Below, in pieces: positions 43,592 to 53,825 of a stretch of DNA of 64,000 bases. The notes under the pieces were generated by a model that ran no database searches, was not told where the DNA came from, and was given only the letters and a program-made list of their open reading frames with translations. Origin of the DNA: Leguminivora glycinivorella (lineage: Eukaryota > Arthropoda > Insecta > Lepidoptera > Tortricidae); the NCBI RefSeq assembly GCF_023078275.1, contig NC_062979.1, positions 13,683,848 to 13,747,847 on the forward strand, given 5' to 3'. How positions within the stretch are numbered: the first letter of the stretch is position 1; every line of letters starts with the position of its first letter. The position numbers and the translations under genes are program-made.

Positions 43592-44086
43592 TGTAGATGG
43601 GTTTTTAATGTACTAAACACTAAATAAAGCAAGAAATTGCTTACTCAAGCTCAGCGGTTGCAGGTAGGTACTTACATGAAATAATGACGCTTAACTATGT
43701 CTACACTTGTTCTAGCCTTGTACACACGTTAACACTGAATTGAAAAACACAATTAACAATAACTAGTGACAATACGACCTAGAAAGTGTACAAAGGCGAA
43801 CAGATATTTCAAATTTATAACCTATAACGGCTACAAACCTGAGACATCAAAGACACTGGTAAACGTCACTAAAACACTTCACTTATTATATTTATACAAA
43901 ACTTAATGTTAAATCTACTTAGTTTACACTTAAAATAGTAATTATTACACAAAATATCCTTAAAAAATAATTATTTTAAAGGGACCTAGCAAAATCAGCT
44001 GCTTATCGTTTGACAGCCGGGGTTGCCATCCAATAAGAATACTTTTATTACGCGGGCGAAGCCGCGGGTAAAAGCTAGTACATTTA

Positions 44087-44325
44087 TATAAAAAAAGCGC
44101 AAAAGTGAATAATCAAGAACAAATGCGGGTAGTTCGAGAAACTCGCGCGGCTAGAAGATGTTGATGCAATTCCTCGCCAGTCTACCCGTAACCACGAACA
44201 TAATGTGATGTTCGAAACGTCGGGCCAAATATAAATGTAAGTGTTTACGCGATTAAGTCCCGTTTTGTTCTAAAATTATGAGTGCAAATCGTGTTAGTCT
44301 AAATCAATATATATTTTTTTCGGTT
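44087..44325 (+). mobile_element. Penelope-like 3' segment, second copy
   Basis: Nearly identical to 55747-55961: AAAAGTGAATAATCAAGAAC, GGGTAGTTCGAGAAACTCG, GATGTTCGAAACGTCGGGCC, TAAGTCCCGTTTTGTTCTAA. It holds only the last codons and the 3' UTR of the Penelope-like element, including a degenerate hammerhead-like core at about 44187-44222. Confidence 0.78.
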
Positions 44326-44400
44326 TGTTAGGCAGTAATTAATCATATAAGACATACTTTAAAAAAGGGTCAAGTAGCCTATTAAGACTTAATAATAATA

Positions 44401-44655
44401 AGATGGACTAGCTCATTTGGAAACTGCATGCAACGTTAGTCGATGGTTATGGGTTCGAATCTCAGTAGGTAACCGCATTGATTTGTGAGATGAGTGCAGA
44501 TATTTGTTTGAGTTATGGATATATTAGATATTTTCTATTTATTTGAAAATGTCCTTATTAATACTTACCCGACTACGGCAAAGCAAAAGTATTAGCTATA
44601 TTAGATATTATAATTATGTTATGTATATCCTCGTAAGTACCCGAGTATGTATGTA
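44401..44655 (+). mobile_element. tRNA-derived SINE, second family
   Basis: The head has an A-box-like TGGACTAGCTCATTTGG and a B box GGTTCGAATCT (about 44453-44463), spaced as in tRNA genes. The body reads GAGATGAGTGCAGATATTTG and TATTAGCTATATTAGATATT. It differs from the SINE at 734-1028. The 3' limit is approximate. Confidence 0.65.
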
Positions 44656-44785
44656 TGTAAACACTTTATTGTACATAAGACAAGTTAGGACATAGAAATA
44701 CAGTATACTTAGTCATGGTGTACAAAGGCGAACTTATATAATATATATAGATATACATACACACACACACACATATATATATATA

Positions 44786-45132
44786 CAGAGTGGGGCCTGT
44801 AACAAAGGCGAAGAATTGATCTGTAGGCTATTCTCCTTATACTGATCAACATTTGTTCAGTGACTTTTAAAAATTATGAAGTCTTTAAATTTTTAATTTT
44901 TCATACAAAATAAATATTAGCTTCAATGTACGCCATTATTGTTGTCATTGACGTTGTCTGTCACACTTTAGACTTAACAGAATTCGCAATACATTACCTC
45001 TTAGAAAAAACTTTCAAGGGTGATAAAAATCAAAATACAAGTTATTTTTAAAAGTCGCCGAACAAATGTTGATCAGTATAAGGAGAATAGCCTAGAGTTC
45101 AATTCTTCGCCTTTGTTACAGGCCCCACTCTG
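44786..45132. mobile_element. TA-target MITE with ~75-bp inverted ends
   Basis: Ends CAGAGTGGGGCCTGTAACAA on the left and its inverse on the right, with TA on both sides (44784-44785, 45133-45134). Arms of about 75 bp include GGCTATTCTCCTTATACTGA. An outer inverted pair, about 44694-44737 and 45137-45184 (TACACCAT...GTATACTG-type), surrounds it, so it lies inside another palindromic repeat. Confidence 0.8.
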
Positions 45133-45270
45133 TATATATTATAAGTTCGCCGTTGTACACCATAACTATACTGTATTTCCAGTACACAAGTCATTGGATA
45201 GCCATAACTTATGCAAATTCCTCTTGAGTGATGCTACCGAGTATGTTTATCCATTCCCTCATAACGTTAA

Positions 45271-45393
45271 CACTTTCGCTACCAAGAACCCGACTGTCGG
45301 GTACACCGCTCGTAGAAGCGTAGCCGATTACATGGGTTTCCTCGTATGTAGCGAAAATGTCGTAGCGCCGCGTAGAGCCCGGTTTCGAAAGTG
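45271..45393. mobile_element. TTAA-target MITE (piggyBac-like)
   Basis: A 123-bp element with ends CACTTTCG and CGAAAGTG, flanked by TTAA at 45267-45270 and 45394-45397. The TTAA duplication suggests mobilisation by a piggyBac-type transposase. It is non-coding. Confidence 0.78.
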
Positions 45394-45397
45394 TTAA

Positions 45398-46124
45398 GAG
45401 GGGTGCAGCGACGTACGCGGTCTAAAGGCGGGCGCTTGCGGACCAGTGAGGGGTACACCCGGCATCATACTTCATACTTAAAGGGCATACCTGCGCCTAT
45501 GACCTTCGATTTGAATCCATTGATATTATGGTAATTTCTAAAATATTAACAGCATCGTCTTTAAGCAAAATAGTATCTCATACTTACATCACAGCTTCCA
45601 GGCCCAAAAACTGGTGTTTTGGCCATAACTTTTTTTTTAATTACTTTAAAATTATAATCTCTCTTGAAGTTTTAGGAAAGTCAAAGGTAGATTCAAACAT
45701 GTCGATTTCATGCTTGTAAGACCCTTCACTAAAATCAAACTAAGAAAAAAGGCAAAGAGTTCATTTAAATTGTTTATATGTACCTATTATAGAAAAACTT
45801 TCTTTAAAATTCTTTAGTAAAAGTTGCGCAGTGCAGACTCGTGACAAGTGCGTAAAATTCAAACATTTACACTGCGAGTAGGAGCTTTTAAGGGCTCTTT
45901 CACGTGTCAAAACTTACCAAATATAATAGGTATTTCCGATTAATCATTATGGATACATGAGGAACCGAATAATTATAGCCAGGCATTTCTGAGGTCAAAA
46001 GAAAGTAATATACAATACATATATGGGGAAAGTTGGCAAAGAACAATTTTTAAACCCTCCCGGAAGTGAATATTAAGACACTGCACCTACTTAATATTTC
46101 TGGTTTAGCCCATTGGTTGACTGG
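45398..46124. other. No gene seen
   Basis: A/T-rich DNA after a short GC patch (about 45405-45470). No ORF, TE end or RNA gene was recognised. Confidence 0.4.
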
Positions 46125-46202
46125 TAGAGATTGCCTTGAGGCATTAAGTCCGCCATTTGTACCTTATTTTGTTGTACAATAAAGTATAAATAAATAAATA
46201 AT
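46125..46202 (+). mobile_element. LINE 3'-end remnant with (AAAT)n
   Basis: GACTGGTAGAGATTGCCTTG, GGCATTAAGTCCGCC and GTACAATAAAGTATAAATAAATAA form a retroelement tail pattern common in moths, severely 5'-truncated. Recognition is from memory. Confidence 0.6.
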
Positions 46203-46653
46203 ATTTGAGATTTATCCGGAAAATATTATTAAAAACATTTTTAATGGAGTTATACTCACTGGGTAAAATACTTTCGATAATTCAGTTTAAAATGTTATAT
46301 TATCAAAATATTTACAAAATAATCGCTTAGTTGTATTTAATTACACCCAGTATATATTATTTAACCATTTGCCAGGCCGCACTTTGTGAAAAGTTTAGCC
46401 AAGAAATCCTTACGATACTGAAATAAGTCGCCTTTCTCGGAAGTTCAATTTAATTGGAATTTTAATTCAGCTTAGGTTGAAATTCTTTAGTATGTCAATC
46501 GCAACAACTACGAGGACTTGCATCATTATAAATATATTCCGATTCACAACAACTTCCCCGTATTGTAACATAAACGAGCTGGCCCAGAAAAATCAAGCAC
46601 TCGACCGTCCTTTTAATCTCGACTAGTCGGCAAAACGAAAGAGAAAAGCAGGG

Positions 46654-46759
46654 GGCCTACCGCGAAACACTTTCGGCATCTTGCTTCCCTGTATTACTTG
46701 AGTACGTTTTTATTAATATGACAGAGAGGCTCCCGTTTGAACATGGTTCGCGGTAGGCC
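46654..46759. mobile_element. 106-bp MITE
   Basis: Inverted ends GGCCTACCGCGAA and TTCGCGGTAGGCC, perfect over 13 bp. No coding sequence and no clear TSD. The next 100 bp are unassigned. Confidence 0.7.
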
Positions 46760-47034
46760 TTCAGGCTATTCTTCCGGCAAACGGAATGCAACCGCTTTAG
46801 GTTCGGGAAATTCGAAATTAACATAAGTGGTTTTCGTTCCATTGCGGCGTTGACCGGGACCCGCGTCACCCTTAATTAAATTAAAACATCGCTGATGAGA
46901 CTACTATTTTTCGCGCAGTTGAAATTTGTCACTGTTTTTGTTGACTGACCGGAAAGAAAAGAGTATTGACTTTGAAAACATATTTTTGACACTATATTAA
47001 AAAATATATTATAAAGACTAGTTATAATGTAACC

Positions 47035-47170
47035 TCTACAGCTGGGCATTGGGCACTGGCCCCCTGAGAGGGGCATGGATTATTATTCCTTGCTGCGGCT
47101 CAATGCGGATTTCAGGACATCTTTGAATTTCTTCACATGTTTCCTCACGATGTTTTCCTTCATCGAAACT
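47035..47170 (-). mobile_element. RTE/SINE-type 3' end remnant
   Basis: The minus strand reads GATGAAGGAAAACATCGTGA, GGAAACATGTGAAGAAATTC, then CCCAGCTGTAGAGGTTACAT. It resembles the tail at 9511-9681. Confidence 0.6.
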
Positions 47171-47502
47171 ATCAAAATCTATTTTCGCAGATGTATGCAG
47201 ATCTACTCAAGATGTTTTCCTTCATATTTCGTACAGGGTAATAAAATACTGACTTTGTCTATGGAAGCATATATATGGTAGGGTTTGCTTTTGAGCAAAT
47301 AATGATTATCGCCAGGGAGGCGTTCGATTTCCGAACAGGGGCTGTCGCACCGTACGGTCCCTTGGCGGTACCTGTTTCAGAAACTTGGTAGTCTATAATG
47401 AGAATTTAAACAGTTTTAGACTCTAGAGATTTAATTTGAGATTAGTCATACTAGTGAGACAAGACGATTCCATTGAATATTCGTTTAAGTACATTATTTA
47501 CC

Positions 47503-47763
47503 CTAGGCTAGGCCACTGTAGAACTATGTCATAGTGACGTTATAAATCTGATTGTAAGAAAATCTCTTACTGCTTGTCATTTTGACATGGTTGTGGAGTG
47601 AACTAGAGCTCCAATTGGTTGAATGTACGGTCAACCAATTTGAATCCTAGGCCACTCTAGAACCATGTCTCATTTAAACCATGTTCTATTTGCCATAAGA
47701 AGTCACATTGACGTTTACTGTGCAAAGGTTCTACAGTGGCCTAGGATTCAAATTGGTTGACTG
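47503..47763. mobile_element. Two adjacent CAGTCAACC-type MITE copies
   Basis: One complete copy is 47628-47763 (CGGTCAACCAATTTGAATCC ... ATTGGTTGACTG, TA at both sides). An adjacent copy, about 47503-47625, carries CTAGGCCACTGTAGAACTAT and CCAATTGGTTGAATGTA. The same family hosts the Penelope-like insertion at 55325-56046. Confidence 0.75.
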
Positions 47764-48076
47764 TACTTATACTTAAAGTGAAGAGATGGTGTTCAAGAAG
47801 AAGAAATAAAATATTAATCCGCGGAAGTGCATAATCTTTTTCTATTAATTTTATACTTACTTAAGTGTTTTAAATGCGTATTTAGTTTATCCGATAGGCT
47901 CTGTTCTGTTCTGAGGTATAAATCTATCTCTTGTCTGCCTCTAATCAATAAGTAGTTATTCTTTAAAAGTTGTATAATATACAAATATTATTTTTAAAGT
48001 ATATCTATAATTTTATTTCAAGTAGAGAATGTTAAGGCGTAGGTAAAAATAAAAAGTTATATAAAAAACCTACGAA

Positions 48077-48082
48077 TTTATT
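48077..48082 (-). terminator. AATAAA after distal terminal exon
   Basis: A polyadenylation hexamer on the minus strand 72 bp past the stop codon at 48154-48156. Confidence 0.55.
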
Positions 48083-48153
48083 TATCGTACTAAATAACTT
48101 ATATACACTTTAAAGTATTAGCGTCTTAAGGTACATTTTGTAGTCTTATTTCA

Positions 48154-48279
48154 TTATTCCTCTTTTTCTTCACTTGTTGCATTCTTCTGGGGTTGTTCTA
48201 TGACCACCGTTTTAACCCTCCTCCTGGCGTGGCGACCACCTCTGAATCTAGCCGGTTCTTCATCGCCCTCTTGTGATAC
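48154..48279 (-). CDS. Distal terminal exon of the minus-strand gene
   Basis: Acceptor TTATTATAG|GTATCACAAG at 48279/48280, then 41 codons and TAA. The peptide starts VSQEGDEEPARFRGG, passes through a basic RHARRRVK and ends acidic (NATSEEKEE). It continues in phase 0 from the exon at 51757-51828. Composition is lower-A/T than the surroundings and an AATAAA follows. The function of the protein is unknown. Support: two splice sites, phase agreement and the paralogy of the upstream exon. Splicing is inferred; no transcript evidence is available. Confidence 0.65.
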   Translation of the reverse strand, partial: VSQEGDEEPARFRGGRHARRRVKTVVIEQPQKNATSEEKEE

Positions 48280-49355
48280 CTATAATAAAATGTAACAAAA
48301 GTACGGGTTCAAATCCCGGTAACAAAATTAGGGCATTATCGCGAAAAAAGATTCAAAAACTTAGTATGTAAAATAGGTAAATTTAATGTTTTTCCTGCAC
48401 ACAATCACGAGCCCTTTCTAACCGACTATGCAGAAAAAAGGGTCCCACATTATTTTTTCTACTTTGTTATCATTTTTCAAACACTTTGTGCAGCGGTTAC
48501 AAAGTGAAAAGTATGCAAAATAATAGAAAATTGTGTCTGTCTTAGATCGGAAGGGCTCGTTATTCTGAGTAGGAAAAACGTAAAATTACCCTAACTACCT
48601 TAGAAAAAATATGAAAAAAATGATCATTAATTTTTTGTTTCGTCTCGCATTGTAACACCGTGTAGGTATGATTCGCACTGGTACGTCATACAAATTATTA
48701 GCTATGTACAAAATACTACAACAACAGATAAGATTGATTACATTGATTTTTGACGACCCTAAATGGACGAAAGGATTATTGCCATGTATGAGAAAGGGAC
48801 AACACGATTCGACCTATCACGGCTGTCAAACTTCGGTTTTCTAAGAAGTGTCTTTTCTGATATTATTACTATGACTGAATTCTGTAACTCCATTGATAGC
48901 ATGCGTTCAATGACGCATTTATTGCACAAACCAATCGCGTTTTTGACACTTTTGAGTTTACTTTTAAGGTATCTACCAACGCAGCTGAATTAAGGCTGAA
49001 TAAAGTGTTAGATGTGGTTAAAGGTATAAAATAATTGATAACCATATTTTCGCATGAATTTCATTAATGCATCATTCATAGGTTAGTGTGTTAGCGTCAA
49101 CGCTCGAAAATCAACGTAAATAATTTCCGAATTTTCTGGACAGCGAGCCCTACTCTATATATGTCTGTCACCGCATGTGCATAATATAGGGTTATCACCA
49201 CAGTTGATAATTGCCGAAATTGGTATTTTTCATTTACCTTTTATTTATGGTTTTAATTCTAAACTTTACTAGGGAAGTAGGCTGAATGAACGCATCAGTG
49301 ATCGACAGCCCGCCTGTATCCGGCCAGGGTGCGTATCAGAATGGCACAAACGCTC
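48280..49355. other. Intron; no further gene seen
   Basis: Within the 3.5-kb intron between the two distal exons. A B-box-like GGTTCAAATCCCGG at about 48305-48319 suggests a SINE remnant. Confidence 0.4.
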
Positions 49356-49470
49356 ACGAAACGAAACGCTCGTAGATATCTATCTCTATCGCTCTTACGC
49401 ATTGGCGCGACAGAGCCAGACTACCTTTCGCGGCGTTTTGTTTTCGTTTCGCGTCGTAGAAATGCCAGGC
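49356..49470. mobile_element. GAAACG-ended palindromic repeat
   Basis: ACGAAACGAAACGCTCG at the left and GTTTTGTTTTCGTTTCGCG at the right form imperfect inverted ends around TAGATATCTATCTCTATCGC. Pattern only. Confidence 0.45.
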
Positions 49471-49578
49471 GTCCCTACACTACATCTACATCTACATCTA
49501 CAACCTTTACTAAAATACTAATCTACTCTGTACCATTAGACTTATATTGACCATGATTATACGCCAGGATTATAATAT

Positions 49579-49711
49579 ACTAGCTTTTGCCCGCGGCTTC
49601 GCTCGCGTTAGAAAGAGACAAAAAGTAGCCTATGTCACTCTCCGTCACTTAAACTATCTTCACGTCAATTCGTTAACACACACACTTTCCCATTTATATT
49701 ATTAGTATGGA
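49579..49711 (+). mobile_element. Short interspersed element, CCGCGGCTTCGC type
   Basis: Starts TACTAGCTTTTGCCCGCGGC and passes AAAAGTAGCCTATGT. It ends CATTTATATTATTAGTATGG. A related start lies inverted at about 44050-44080 (GCGGGCGAAGCCGCGGG). A common insect repeat by recognition. Confidence 0.55.
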
Positions 49712-49776
49712 TAGACACAGACCATAATGTGAGTGTCAGTGATATGATGCTGATTAGGAACTCGACAAAAATCTAA

Positions 49777-51676
49777 TTAAGTCTAATTTAACTAACCGTA
49801 AATGAGTCTTACCTTACCCTGTATCACTCATATAAAACTATATTTCCGGGAAAAGGAAGTCGTTTTGATCCCTCATCCGTCCAGTGTTATTACGGTTGTA
49901 ATTTTTAAACTGAGTATTTCTTTCAAATTTGGTAACCTATCGATGTTTCGAAAATCCTTTGTCCGATTATCACTTGTCCGAAAACGGTTGACAGAATTTT
50001 TATAATCCAAATACATTGTTTACCATATTTTTAAAATGTCGCTAGTTTGCTATGCCACATTATCGTTTTCCCGAAACTCTATAACCAGAAAAACGGTTGC
50101 CAACTTTATTATTTGACAATCAATTTGTTAATCACCTTTTCATAAATCCGATGCTACGTGACATCGAAATGTCATTTTCCCTAATATCATTTTATAGAAA
50201 CTCAATAACCAGAAGAACGGTTGCCAATTTTATCATTTGACAACCGTTTCGTTAACCACCTTTTCATAAATCCGATGCTACGCGACATCGAAATGTCATT
50301 TTCCCTAATATAATTTTATAGAAACTTAAAAAAAAAATTGGTTAGGTTAGAAATGCGACCCCCACGGAAACAAACTTGCTATGAAAAGTGGGTTAGGTTG
50401 GATTAGAACTGTGACCATACAGAAACAAACCCTTACCATAAGAGTGGGTTAGGTTAGGTTAGAACTGCGACCATACAGAAACAAACTTGTGCTAGAGAAG
50501 TGGGTTAGGTTAGGTTAGAACTGCGACCCTCACAAAAACAAACATTAGCAAGAAAAGTGGGTTAGGTTAGGTTAGAACTGCGACCATTCAGACACAAACT
50601 TGTGCTAGAAAAGTGGGTTATGTTAGGTTAGAACTGCGACCATACAGAAATAAACTTGTGCTAGAAAAGTGGGTTAGGTTAGGTTAGAACTGCGACCATA
50701 CAGAAGCAAACATTTGCTAAAAAAGTGGGTTAGGTTAGAACTGCGATCCTCACGGAAACGACATTTGCAAGAAAAGTGGGTTAGGTTAGGTTAGAACTGC
50801 GACCTTACAGAAACAAACTTGTGCTAGAAAAGTGGGTTAGGTTAGAACTGCGACCATCACAGAAACCAACATTTGTAAGAAAGTGGGTTAAGTTAGGTTA
50901 GAACTGCGACCCTACAGAAACAAACCTTTGCCACAAACTCTTATGGCAAGGACTCATAGGTCAAGTAAGAACTGCGACCGTGAGGGTCGGTCGAGAACAA
51001 ACTTTTGTTAGAAAATTAAGGATTTATTGAACTTTTGATATAGCGGCTTAATAATATTTCGAATTATAAAACTATACGCCATACAAAATTGCTGTCAAAT
51101 GATACTTAGGAATTTTAATAAGTGTTAATTCGAATTTCGAACTTTTGATATCTTAGCGGATAATAATATTTCGGAATAAAACTTTACGCGACAAAAAGTA
51201 GTTGTCAAATGATTCTTAGGAATTTTAATAAGTGTTGATTCGAATCATAAGCGAAACAAAATTACAGCGAAATAAGAATCGGGAAAATAATAATAGGGGA
51301 AAAGTACTTTCGGGCAAACAAAACTTAGGCCAATTAATAAAATGGGAAGCGTTTTCGGGCTACTAATAATCGACATTACAATTTTCGACTTTTTGATAGG
51401 TAACCTTCAAATTTTGATAAGAGAAAGCGATTCGAAAGTGCGTAAAAATAAAAGGGATAGACGCTAGACCGTGTGGATCACGCCACCTGCGCCAGAGTGC
51501 CTAGGAATCTGAGTTAGCCTAGACTTTATAGGACGTCATTTAAAACGGACAAAAACAATTTAAGGGTTAAGTCTAATTTAACTAACCGTAAATGAGTCTT
51601 ACCCTGTATCACTCATATAAAACTATATTTCCGGGAAAAGGAAGTCGTTTTGATCCCTCATCCGTCCAGTGTTATT
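49777..51676. repeat. 1.8-kb interval bounded by ~110-bp direct repeats
   Basis: 49777-49891 and 51567-51676 are almost identical (TTAAGTCTAATTTAACTAAC ... CCAGTGTTATT); the only clear difference is a 5-bp CTTAC repeat unit. The interval holds a tandem pair of ~137-bp units (about 50065-50335), the TTAGG minisatellite (50339-50935) and another pair of ~115-bp units (about 51030-51240). It could be a tandem duplication of a flank or an element with long terminal direct repeats. Confidence 0.8.
50339..50935. repeat. ~57-bp minisatellite containing TTAGG runs
   Basis: About 11 units of AAGTGGGTTAGGTTAGGTTA-type followed by GAACTGCGACC and ACAGAAACAAACTTG. Each unit has one to three TTAGG words, the usual insect telomere repeat. 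This may be coincidence of a G/T-rich unit. Confidence 0.9.
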
Positions 51677-51756
51677 CCTATTTATCATCCATCCATTTAG
51701 TAGTAGTATAATTAAAAAAAAACTCTAGCTTTTTATAATATGAATGTTTTCGTTAC

Positions 51757-51828
51757 CTGAACCTTTTTTCTAGCCGGAACATTGTTTTCCAGGAACTTGT
51801 TGACAGCGCCCAGCGTGTTTATGGGTAT
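51757..51828 (-). CDS. Alternative internal exon (IPINTL...) of the minus-strand gene
   Basis: 24 codons between acceptor TTTTTATAG|ATACCC (51828/51829) and donor GTTCAG|GTAACG (51757/51756), phase 0 at both sides. The peptide starts IPINTLGAVNKFLENN and is clearly paralogous to the start of the exon at 62652-62771 (IPISTLKAVGNFLGNT). It can therefore follow the 63521-63820 exon in place of that one. It joins in frame to 48154-48279. Confidence 0.7.
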
Positions 51829-51940
51829 CTATAAAAACATTGGACATTATAAAATGTTTGTGAGAAAGTTTTTCAAATGCTCAGTACTTTAATAGCTAGT
51901 TATTCATTAATACATTATAATATATGTCAGTACTGAAAAG

Positions 51941-51977
51941 GATCGGAGGTCGCGGGTTCGAACCCCGGCTCGTACCT
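51941..51977 (+). mobile_element. SINE head fragment
   Basis: GATCGGAGGTCGCGGGTTCG and AACCCCGGCTCGTACC: the B-box region of the SINE family at 734-1028. Confidence 0.65.
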
Positions 51978-52490
51978 GGCTAGTCGATACCCTTTTAATT
52001 TTTTCTCCTATTTGTGCAATTTCCAGGTTTCCACTGATAAGGAGGTGTCTACCTACATTTATTATAATTATTAGGAATGTTGGTTTGTAAACTCGACTGT
52101 ACTTTCACTTTACTTGATGGGTTTCATATGTTAAATCTTAATTACAACGTTTAATAATCATACCTTTTCATTAATGCTGAAATAATTAGATCCAATTTAC
52201 TCATTGATGTTTATTAATTTGCGAACTCGTACATCTGCCATTGGAGTCAGTTACAAAACAAATTGGAGTAAGATAAACTGTGAGAAGTTTATAAGAAGAT
52301 GATATTCTTAATGAATTATTTTGGAAGAAAATCATTTATTTATAGTATTTTATGCAACTGGCGTTTAAGTGAGGTCAAAAAAGACGAGTGGCGAAGTAAT
52401 AAAGACGCCACGAGCATTTTTTTACTCAGTTATTGCATATAATACTTTAATCGATGGAATCAGGCGTTACTTTGCGGAAATCCATGTTAA

Positions 52491-52823
52491 TCGTAAACTA
52501 GAACTTTCCTTTGCTAATCCGCGAATAGATAACGTGCAAGTCAATCAGTGCTAACCTGTTATAATTACTTGTCAGTTGCGGGACTTCGGACCGTCAACAT
52601 CAGCTCCTGAGGATGCCTCGTAGAGAGGCGAAACACGTGTCGAGTTTTGTATTTTTGGTGGTGGGTTGTTATATTTATTTGCGTATTTATTTTTATTTTT
52701 GCGGTGGGAGGGTGGGAAAATTAATTGCATGTAAAAAATACGCAAGTAATTATAACAGGTTAGCACTGATTGACTTGCACGTTATCTATTCGCGGATTAG
52801 CAAAGGAAAGTTCTAGTTTACGA
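52491..52823. mobile_element. Inverted-arm element enclosing a hammerhead motif
   Basis: Arms of 81 bp at 52491-52571 and 52743-52823 are near-perfect inverted copies (TCGTAAACTAGAACTTTCC outermost, ATAACAGGTTAGCACTG within). Between them lie the hammerhead core (52602-52646) and a G/T-rich stretch. The layout parallels the Penelope-like insertion at 55391-55961, which also has inverted flanks and a hammerhead-like core. Non-coding. Inferred to be a Penelope-derived non-autonomous retroelement. Confidence 0.7.
52602..52646 (+). ncRNA. Hammerhead ribozyme candidate
   Basis: Elements in order. AGCTC (52602-52606) pairs with GAGTT (52642-52646) as stem I, with one G-T wobble. CTGAGGA (52607-52613) matches the conserved CTGANGA. 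GCCTC/GAGGC (52615-52619, 52625-52629) form stem II with loop GTAGA. GAAA follows (52630-52633), then a minimal stem III CAC/GTG and TC, the expected cleavage site after C52641. One extra base, T614 of the 52-kb block (52614), separates CTGAGGA from stem II; the degenerate copies at 62.2 and 55.8 kb have an extra base at the same place. Penelope-like elements are known to carry such short-stem-III hammerheads. Confidence 0.65.
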
Positions 52824-53610
52824 TATAATACTTTTTCTACGACCATGCACTTAGTTTTTAATAGTTCTCTAGAATAACCTTCGTGATATTCGCATTGTTT
52901 CCTGTATTTTGACTTGTCGGCCTCCTGGGAGTAGATAAAGAGTAAATTATTAATTTAAAGGTTCCTGGATTTTACGTAAAATAACCCCATCTCTGTTCGT
53001 GCGAAAGTTACTACTTATTTAATGTTTGACATCAACTAATTTTATAGATTAAAATAGCTAACGTATTGATATTATGTAGTTAGTTTATTCTATAGATAAA
53101 GCGGATTCATACTTACAGTACTTACATTGTCATCCAATACGTAACAGCACTATCAGCAACCTATCCCGTTAATAAAGGCAGTTACATAATCAGAATATAT
53201 TGCCGGTTACATAAGTATCAACCTGTATTTCCGCTAAATACCGCAACCAGGGACCCCAAAACACACCGTAGCAGATGTCCTGGATTCATGTACCAACACC
53301 AACACTCAAAGTAAACCACTAACTATCTCTACTCTAAAGTTTTAGTTCCAAGAACAATCAATTCCAAAACTACCTCCTTGTCAAAGACATACACGCTGTA
53401 ATATGAGGAAACAGAATAATTTTAACAGCGTATTCCTCATCATATTAGATTTCGCCTACTTTCAGAGTTTTAAGCATTTAATAAAATCAATTACTTGTTA
53501 TTTCTCAGAACAAAACGCCATTTTGATGGCGATGATGTCGTTATCGGACATAACCTAACTATCCTCGTTGATAGATATCAAAAACTAACTATAATAGTGA
53601 CTCATTGCGA
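52824..53610. other. Intron-like A/T-rich DNA
   Basis: No ORF, RNA gene or TE terminus was recognised. Confidence 0.4.
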
Positions 53611-53760
53611 AATAGTCCATTACGATACTAGTGCGTAAAAAAGGAAGTTCGAAACGAGTGGTGATAAATTAAAACACGACCGAATAGTGTTTTAAATCGA
53701 CACGAGTTACGAATTTCCTTTTTGCACGTGTATCGTACGACGTTTTTCTTTCGTCTGTGT
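53611..53760 (-). repeat. Inverted partial copy of the 14.5-15.0 kb repeat
   Basis: AACGAGTGGTGATAAATTAAAACACGACC-type text, quoted here by its halves AACGAGTGGTGATAAA and TTAAAACACGACC. Then ACACGAGTTACGAATTTCC and GTGTATCGTACGACGTTTTT: the reverse complement of the units at 14545-14990. Confidence 0.7.
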
Positions 53761-53825
53761 CGAGAGATGGCCGTCTATGAATTGTGACTACACATTTTAC
53801 TTTGACAAAAATTCTGGAGTATTAT

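Larger units (their letters stand above)
34203..44030 (-). mobile_element. Old LINE, minus strand, interrupted in ORF1
   Basis: A minus-strand LINE. The 5' UTR is at about 43592-44030 and the ORF1 N-terminal half at about 43088-43591. A 5-kb plus-strand LINE interrupts it (about 38060-43085). The ORF1 C-terminal half (38057-37415), ORF2 (37325-34489) and a (TTGA)n tail at about 34203-34220 follow. Continuity is inferred from orientation and order: coiled coil, then hydrolase-like ORF1 end, endonuclease, RT and tail. Frameshifts in ORF1 and ORF2 show it is dead. Confidence 0.72.

Noticed and set aside
48300..48325. tRNA B-box at GGTTCAAATCCCGG
   Set aside because: No A box or acceptor stem nearby; probably a SINE scrap.
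50339..50935. True telomere end
   Set aside because: TTAGG runs are short, interrupted by unique unit sequence, and flanked on both sides by ordinary DNA.
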